64,000 nucleotides of DNA from Dehalococcoidia bacterium UBA5748 (lineage in GTDB: Bacteria; Chloroflexota; Dehalococcoidia; Dehalococcoidales; UBA5627): contig DIFM01000038.1 of the NCBI GenBank assembly GCA_002419135.1, positions 1 through 64,000 on the forward strand, in the 5' to 3' direction. The notes under the pieces are model-generated. The model was not told the origin of the DNA. It did no database searches and saw nothing but the letters and a program-made list of their open reading frames with translations. The position numbers were made by a program, and so were the translations under genes. Position 1 is the first letter of the stretch, and every line of letters begins with the position of its first letter. This document shows positions 60,979 through 64,000 of this stretch, piece after piece.

Positions 60979-61980
60979 TTACTCTTGCGACACCCCTGTG
61001 TCAAAAACTCTATCCCTCCTTGTAAATTTTTTGCATTTTTTTAGCGTATCGATTACCTTTGCACGGATTTCTTGCGGTTCGAGCACTTCGACTTTTTCTC
61101 CCCATCCCAAAATCCATGAATAAAAATCCTGGGTATCGGTAATATTTAGCGTCATTATCATTGAGCCGTCGGCTTGTTTTTCCAAAACCTGGGAGGGGTG
61201 CCAAATGGTTTCTTCCATGATTTTCATAATAGTGGTGTCTTTAATCCTGAGTTTTATTGTTTTTACTTCTCCGCCGGTGATAATTCCCCAAGATGCCCCG
61301 AAAAATTTATTAGCGTCGAAATCATCTCGAACCTTATAGTGTTCATCTGTAAGTTCTGCTGATTTTATGCGCTCTAATTTAAAGGTGCGCACAGCATCCT
61401 TCAAGTGGCAATATCCGATAACATAACAGGCATGGCCAGGTGCTGCCGGTTCGATAAAATACGTGTCGATCATGCGTTCATTCGGTTCTCCAGCCGCCAG
61501 CGATTGATAAAATATTTTCAGCTGACGCTGTGAAATCCACGCTTCGGCTATTGTGGATAGAATCTTTTGATATTTTTCATCTTTGGGGAGTTTATGCATC
61601 CATTCCATCGTTTTATTAACCTGCTGGGAAAGGGCAGGCGGTAATACTCCATTCAGTTTTGTAAATGCGGTCTCTATATAAGGGTCGTAGCGGTTTGAAT
61701 AATTCAACATCAGGCGTGCTGCCAAAAATATGTTCAATGCTTCAGTGGGAAGGAATCGTATCGGCGGCAAAAAGCTGCCTTCGGCTATTTGCCATTTTTG
61801 CCCGGTATTGAATACGGGAACTTTTAAATCGGTTCCGAGCGATATCATGTCTCTGTAAATAGTTCTGACATCAACATCGAATTTATCGGCCAATTTTCTT
61901 GCGGTAAAGCCATCAGGATTGTTAGCTAAAAGAATCCAAATCATGCTAAGTCTTTCGGTTTTGGGTAGCCTGTCGCTCAC
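60979..61980 (-). CDS. WYL-domain transcriptional regulator
   Basis: A 333-residue protein. Helix-turn-helix of the HTH_11 type at the N-terminus (LSMIWILLANNPDGFTARKLADKFDVDVRTIYRDM), then a WYL-type ligand domain (FEQSLAAGE... YVIGYCHLKDAVRTFKLERIKSAELTDEHY) and a C-terminal extension (WILGWGEKVEVLEPQEIRAKV). WYL proteins bind nucleic acids or nucleotides. It is preceded by 160 bases of spacer. Confidence 0.9.
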   Translation of the reverse strand: MSDRLPKTERLSMIWILLANNPDGFTARKLADKFDVDVRTIYRDMISLGTDLKVPVFNTGQKWQIAEGSFLPPIRFLPTEALNIFLAARLMLNYSNRYDPYIETAFTKLNGVLPPALSQQVNKTMEWMHKLPKDEKYQKILSTIAEAWISQRQLKIFYQSLAAGEPNERMIDTYFIEPAAPGHACYVIGYCHLKDAVRTFKLERIKSAELTDEHYKVRDDFDANKFFGASWGIITGGEVKTIKLRIKDTTIMKIMEETIWHPSQVLEKQADGSMIMTLNITDTQDFYSWILGWGEKVEVLEPQEIRAKVIDTLKKCKKFTRRDRVFDTGVSQE

Positions 61981-62144
61981 GCAAACCTCCTGCAGTAATA
62001 TCTGGTGAAATTATATCACTTAGTATATTACTAAAAAATAGGAAAAGTTTAAATTACAGATATTTATATGGATTAATTTTGACGATGGGTTGTCAGAGCA
62101 CGCTTGTATAATTAACTTAAAAAATGGGTTACAGGAGAAAAGAA

Positions 62145-62246
62145 ATGAATGATACGATTATCAATGAAATTTACGAGGAAATACTTGAAGACGACATAGA
62201 TATCTATAATGAGAAGAATAAACCGGAATGTATATATGCCAATTAA
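62145..62246 (+). CDS. acidic 33-residue peptide
   Basis: MNDTIINEIYEEILEDDIDI followed by YNEKNKPECIYAN. AGGAG lies seven bases upstream of the ATG and TATAAT at 62107-62112. Strongly acidic with one cysteine. No family is recognised. Short, but the ribosome site and promoter element support translation. Confidence 0.45.
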   Translation: MNDTIINEIYEEILEDDIDIYNEKNKPECIYAN

Positions 62247-62361
62247 ACGAATCAGTATAATAAACAGGATACTTAATCGGAATTATTTTTCTAAAAGTCC
62301 ATTTACATCTCTCTAAAAAGTGATATTATTATCGAAGTAATATCTCTTAGCGGAGGGAATT

Positions 62362-62511
62362 ATGGGAAAGGGTTCTTCAGGACCGGCTCTGGGTGGGGCA
62401 ATCTGGTTTATCGGGTGGCTGTTCACCATCGGTTATGCACATCTGGTATGGTGGAAAATAATACTCGGCATCTTTGTCTGGCCTTTGTTTTTGGGGCAAT
62501 ATCTGGGATAG
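62362..62511 (+). CDS. small tryptophan-rich membrane protein of 49 residues
   Basis: Begins MGKGSSGPALGGAIWFIGWL, with two hydrophobic stretches separated by YAHLVWWK; GGAGGG lies before the ATG. It resembles small membrane proteins of the type seen near signal-transduction genes but no family is certain. It would span the membrane once or twice. Confidence 0.55.
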   Translation: MGKGSSGPALGGAIWFIGWLFTIGYAHLVWWKIILGIFVWPLFLGQYLG

Positions 62512-62606
62512 ACTGAAGCCATCTATTATTGTGTTGCGAATAAGAATTCGAAGCCGCTTCCTTCCCCCGACGGGTCGGGTCTTAATATGAGCGGCTCGCG
62601 GTCTAT

Positions 62607-62652
62607 TGTCATTCTGAGGGAGTCCCGGTTTATAGGGACGACTGAAGAATCT
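62607..62652 (+). repeat. TGTCATTCTGAG...GAAGAATCT repeat, copy 4
   Basis: The flanks are those of 24616 and 30324. The centre has a different stem, GTCCC / GGGAC. A degenerate reverse copy follows near 62674-62701. The spacer 62512-62828 has no gene. Confidence 0.75.
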
Positions 62653-62828
62653 AAGAGTCATCGTTTTGCATTTAGACTCTTCGTTTTGCTCAGAGTGACA
62701 AAACCACTCTCCCCCTGATGCTTCGTTCGACCACTACAAACTCAGCATGACAATAAAAATTCTTTAGTTATCAGTGCCGACATATCGGCAAATGATTTGT
62801 GAGCGTATCTACAGTCAAGATTCGATAA

Positions 62829-63224
62829 TCAGTATACTACCGGATACCCGGCGCTTATCCACGCATTGATGCCGCCCTGCATATTGTAAACTTCCGTAAA
62901 CTCCAGCCTTTGCATAATACTCATCACAGAGGCGGTGCGGTTGGCGGTGCGGCAATAAATCAGGTAGGTTTTATTCTTACCGTAGGTATCCAGTGTTTCT
63001 TCGAAATCATCCTCATAATAATCTATATTAACGGCGTTTTCTATATAGCCGGAGGCATATTCGGCAGGTGTGCGTACATCCAGTATTATAAAATCGGGGT
63101 TGTTTTTATTTTCCTGAATCAGGGTATAACACTCCTCCACGCTTATATCTTCAAAACCTGCGCTACGCGAAATACTGCATGACATAACGGGTATTAAAAG
63201 CGCAATCACCAGTAAAACGGACAT
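62829..63224 (-). CDS. rhodanese-domain lipoprotein
   Basis: About 131 residues from ATG 63224 (a start at 63269 would overlap the next gene by 41 bases). Lipobox LIPVMSC near residue 15. Rhodanese core: IILDVRTPAEYASGYIENAVNI, and catalytic cysteine in LIYCRTANRTASV (about 94). It likely transfers or binds sulfane sulfur outside the cytoplasmic membrane. It begins four bases after the DUF4342 stop. Confidence 0.88.
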   Translation of the reverse strand: MSVLLVIALLIPVMSCSISRSAGFEDISVEECYTLIQENKNNPDFIILDVRTPAEYASGYIENAVNIDYYEDDFEETLDTYGKNKTYLIYCRTANRTASVMSIMQRLEFTEVYNMQGGINAWISAGYPVVY

Positions 63225-63228
63225 CGGC

Positions 63229-63531
63229 CTATGAATGTATATCCTCGTCTTTATGCACTGTGTAATCATCGGTCTGTATAGTCTCCTCGTTTATTTTTTC
63301 CACTTCGATGGTGCATTCGGTTATCAGTGCGGCAAAAGCGCCGATGGCTGCCAGAAGCGGTGCTGCCAGAATACCGATTGCCGCCGCGGGAGCGCCGATG
63401 GATAGGGGAATGTCGATAATGGTCTTGTTGTCGTGAATTATGCGTACTTTCCTGATGTTTCCTTCGTGAATCAATTGCTTGATTTTCGCCAGTAACTCAT
63501 CTCCGGATACGGTAAATCTTTCAGTATTCAT
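63229..63531 (-). CDS. DUF4342-type membrane protein
   Basis: A 100-residue protein with GDELLAKIKQLIHEGNIRKVRIIHDNKTIIDIPLSIG followed by a hydrophobic stretch (AAIGILAAPLLAAIGAFAALI) and an acidic tail. The KQLIHEGNIR and DIPL pattern is typical of DUF4342. The function is unknown. In an operon with the rhodanese. Confidence 0.78.
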   Translation of the reverse strand: MNTERFTVSGDELLAKIKQLIHEGNIRKVRIIHDNKTIIDIPLSIGAPAAAIGILAAPLLAAIGAFAALITECTIEVEKINEETIQTDDYTVHKDEDIHS

Positions 63532-63607
63532 AGCTTTAGTCCTTTAGTTTGATCCCAATTAAAAACATATTAATTGAACATTTATGCGGTGTCAATGGGT
63601 GTTTATT

Positions 63608-63711
63608 ACCTCACCCCTGTCCCCTCTCCGTCCACGGAGAGGGGAATTAAAAGAATGTGCTGGTGCTAACCCTCCCTCTCCGCACGCGGAGAGGGAGTTG
63701 GAGGGTGAGGT
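63608..63711. repeat. nested palindromic element
   Basis: The outer inverted repeat ACCTCACCC / GGGTGAGGT encloses two perfect hairpins, CCCCTCTCCG / CGGAGAGGGG (63621-63644) and CTCCCTCTCCG / CGGAGAGGGAG (63672-63697). The spacer 63532-63827 has no gene. Confidence 0.85.
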
Positions 63712-63827
63712 TTGACATGTTAATTAAAAAAACCGGGAAGCAAATTCACCTGATTCGGATAGAAGTCATTGTTCGGGCAATGTAATTCGTGATATACTTT
63801 GTGCATATTGTAAGAGACAGGTGTTCA

Positions 63828-64000
63828 TTGAAGGGTAAAGATTTATTATCGGCAACAGATTTAAGCAGGGAAGACATACAGCTATTGCTTTCGGATACCG
63901 AGGAGCTCAAATTAAGGGGTGGTAGTACATCTCTCAGTGGAAAAGTCCTGGCATTGTTATTTGAAAAGCCCTCTTTGAGGACACGTGTCAGTCTGGAAGT
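63828..64000 (+). CDS. argF: ornithine carbamoyltransferase (5' part, cut by window edge)
   Basis: The frame opens with TTG 63828 after AGGTG and runs off the right edge, giving about 57 residues. KDLLSATDLSREDIQLLLSD and the carbamoyl-phosphate motif FEKPSLRTRVSLEV (S-x-R-T-R) identify a carbamoyltransferase. The spacing and LSGKVLALLFEKPS favour ornithine over aspartate carbamoyltransferase. It makes citrulline for arginine synthesis. A related transcarbamylase with another substrate cannot be excluded from this fragment. Confidence 0.78.
   Translation, partial: MKGKDLLSATDLSREDIQLLLSDTEELKLRGGSTSLSGKVLALLFEKPSLRTRVSLE

Overview
The window is a 64 kb piece of bacterial chromosome with about 70 protein genes, two tRNAs, one complete IS3-family insertion sequence and many short dispersed repeats. 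The lineage looks like an anaerobic member of the Chloroflexota, probably Dehalococcoidia-like. That is inference from the mixture of serpins, PaaK plus ACT protein, iron-sulfur flavoprotein, PflA-like radical SAM enzyme and repeat-rich spacers. No rRNA or other decisive marker is present. Most genes are housekeeping and sit in short, tightly packed operons.

Left part (1-18 kb): a truncated Rrf2 regulator; a SemiSWEET transporter; a small exported protein next to an OmpR-type two-component system; a SIMPL protein; methylglyoxal synthase; a MarR-DegV operon with a palindromic operator; a zincin; a 5'-nucleotidase-family enzyme; PaaK with an ACT protein; tRNA-Ile; the IS3 element; an aminotransferase with an Lrp regulator; MarC.

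Middle (17-34 kb): coaE-rplU-rpmA-rpmE; an acquired-looking nuclease-like gene; hisI and hisA; a remnant of a pseudouridine synthase; a membrane protein plus XRE regulator with tandem operator-like repeats; trpS; a MacB-type ABC transporter; ispH; and a minus-strand run of miaB-yajC-nadB-nadC-DUF454.

Two restriction-modification modules are lodged in translation-related operons. A DpnII-like module (35.0-37.2 kb) lies between tRNA-Ser and miaB. A second, unassigned module (43.6-45.6 kb) lies between an RDD protein and gltX, and its last stop codon overlaps the gltX start. Two tandem lipoprotein serpins with different reactive loops lie between the modules. The operon around the second module runs dksA/traR-like, lspA, rluD, RDD, M, R, gltX, radical SAM, GyrI-like.

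Right part (48-64 kb): a Fur-family regulator with a Fur-box-like palindrome and a ZnuACB-type zinc uptake operon; pyrD; a membrane-anchored serine hydrolase; ybeY, mutM, a PAP2 phosphatase and polA; a divergent HhH-GPD glycosylase-like protein; a WYL regulator; small proteins; a rhodanese lipoprotein; and the 5' end of argF at the edge.

The points most worth checking are two independent genes (rplU and nadB) whose only plausible start codon is ATT, repeat families that keep their flanks but change their stem sequence, the possible ADP-ribosyltransferase-like protein inside the DpnII operon, and restriction genes coupled to gltX and miaB.
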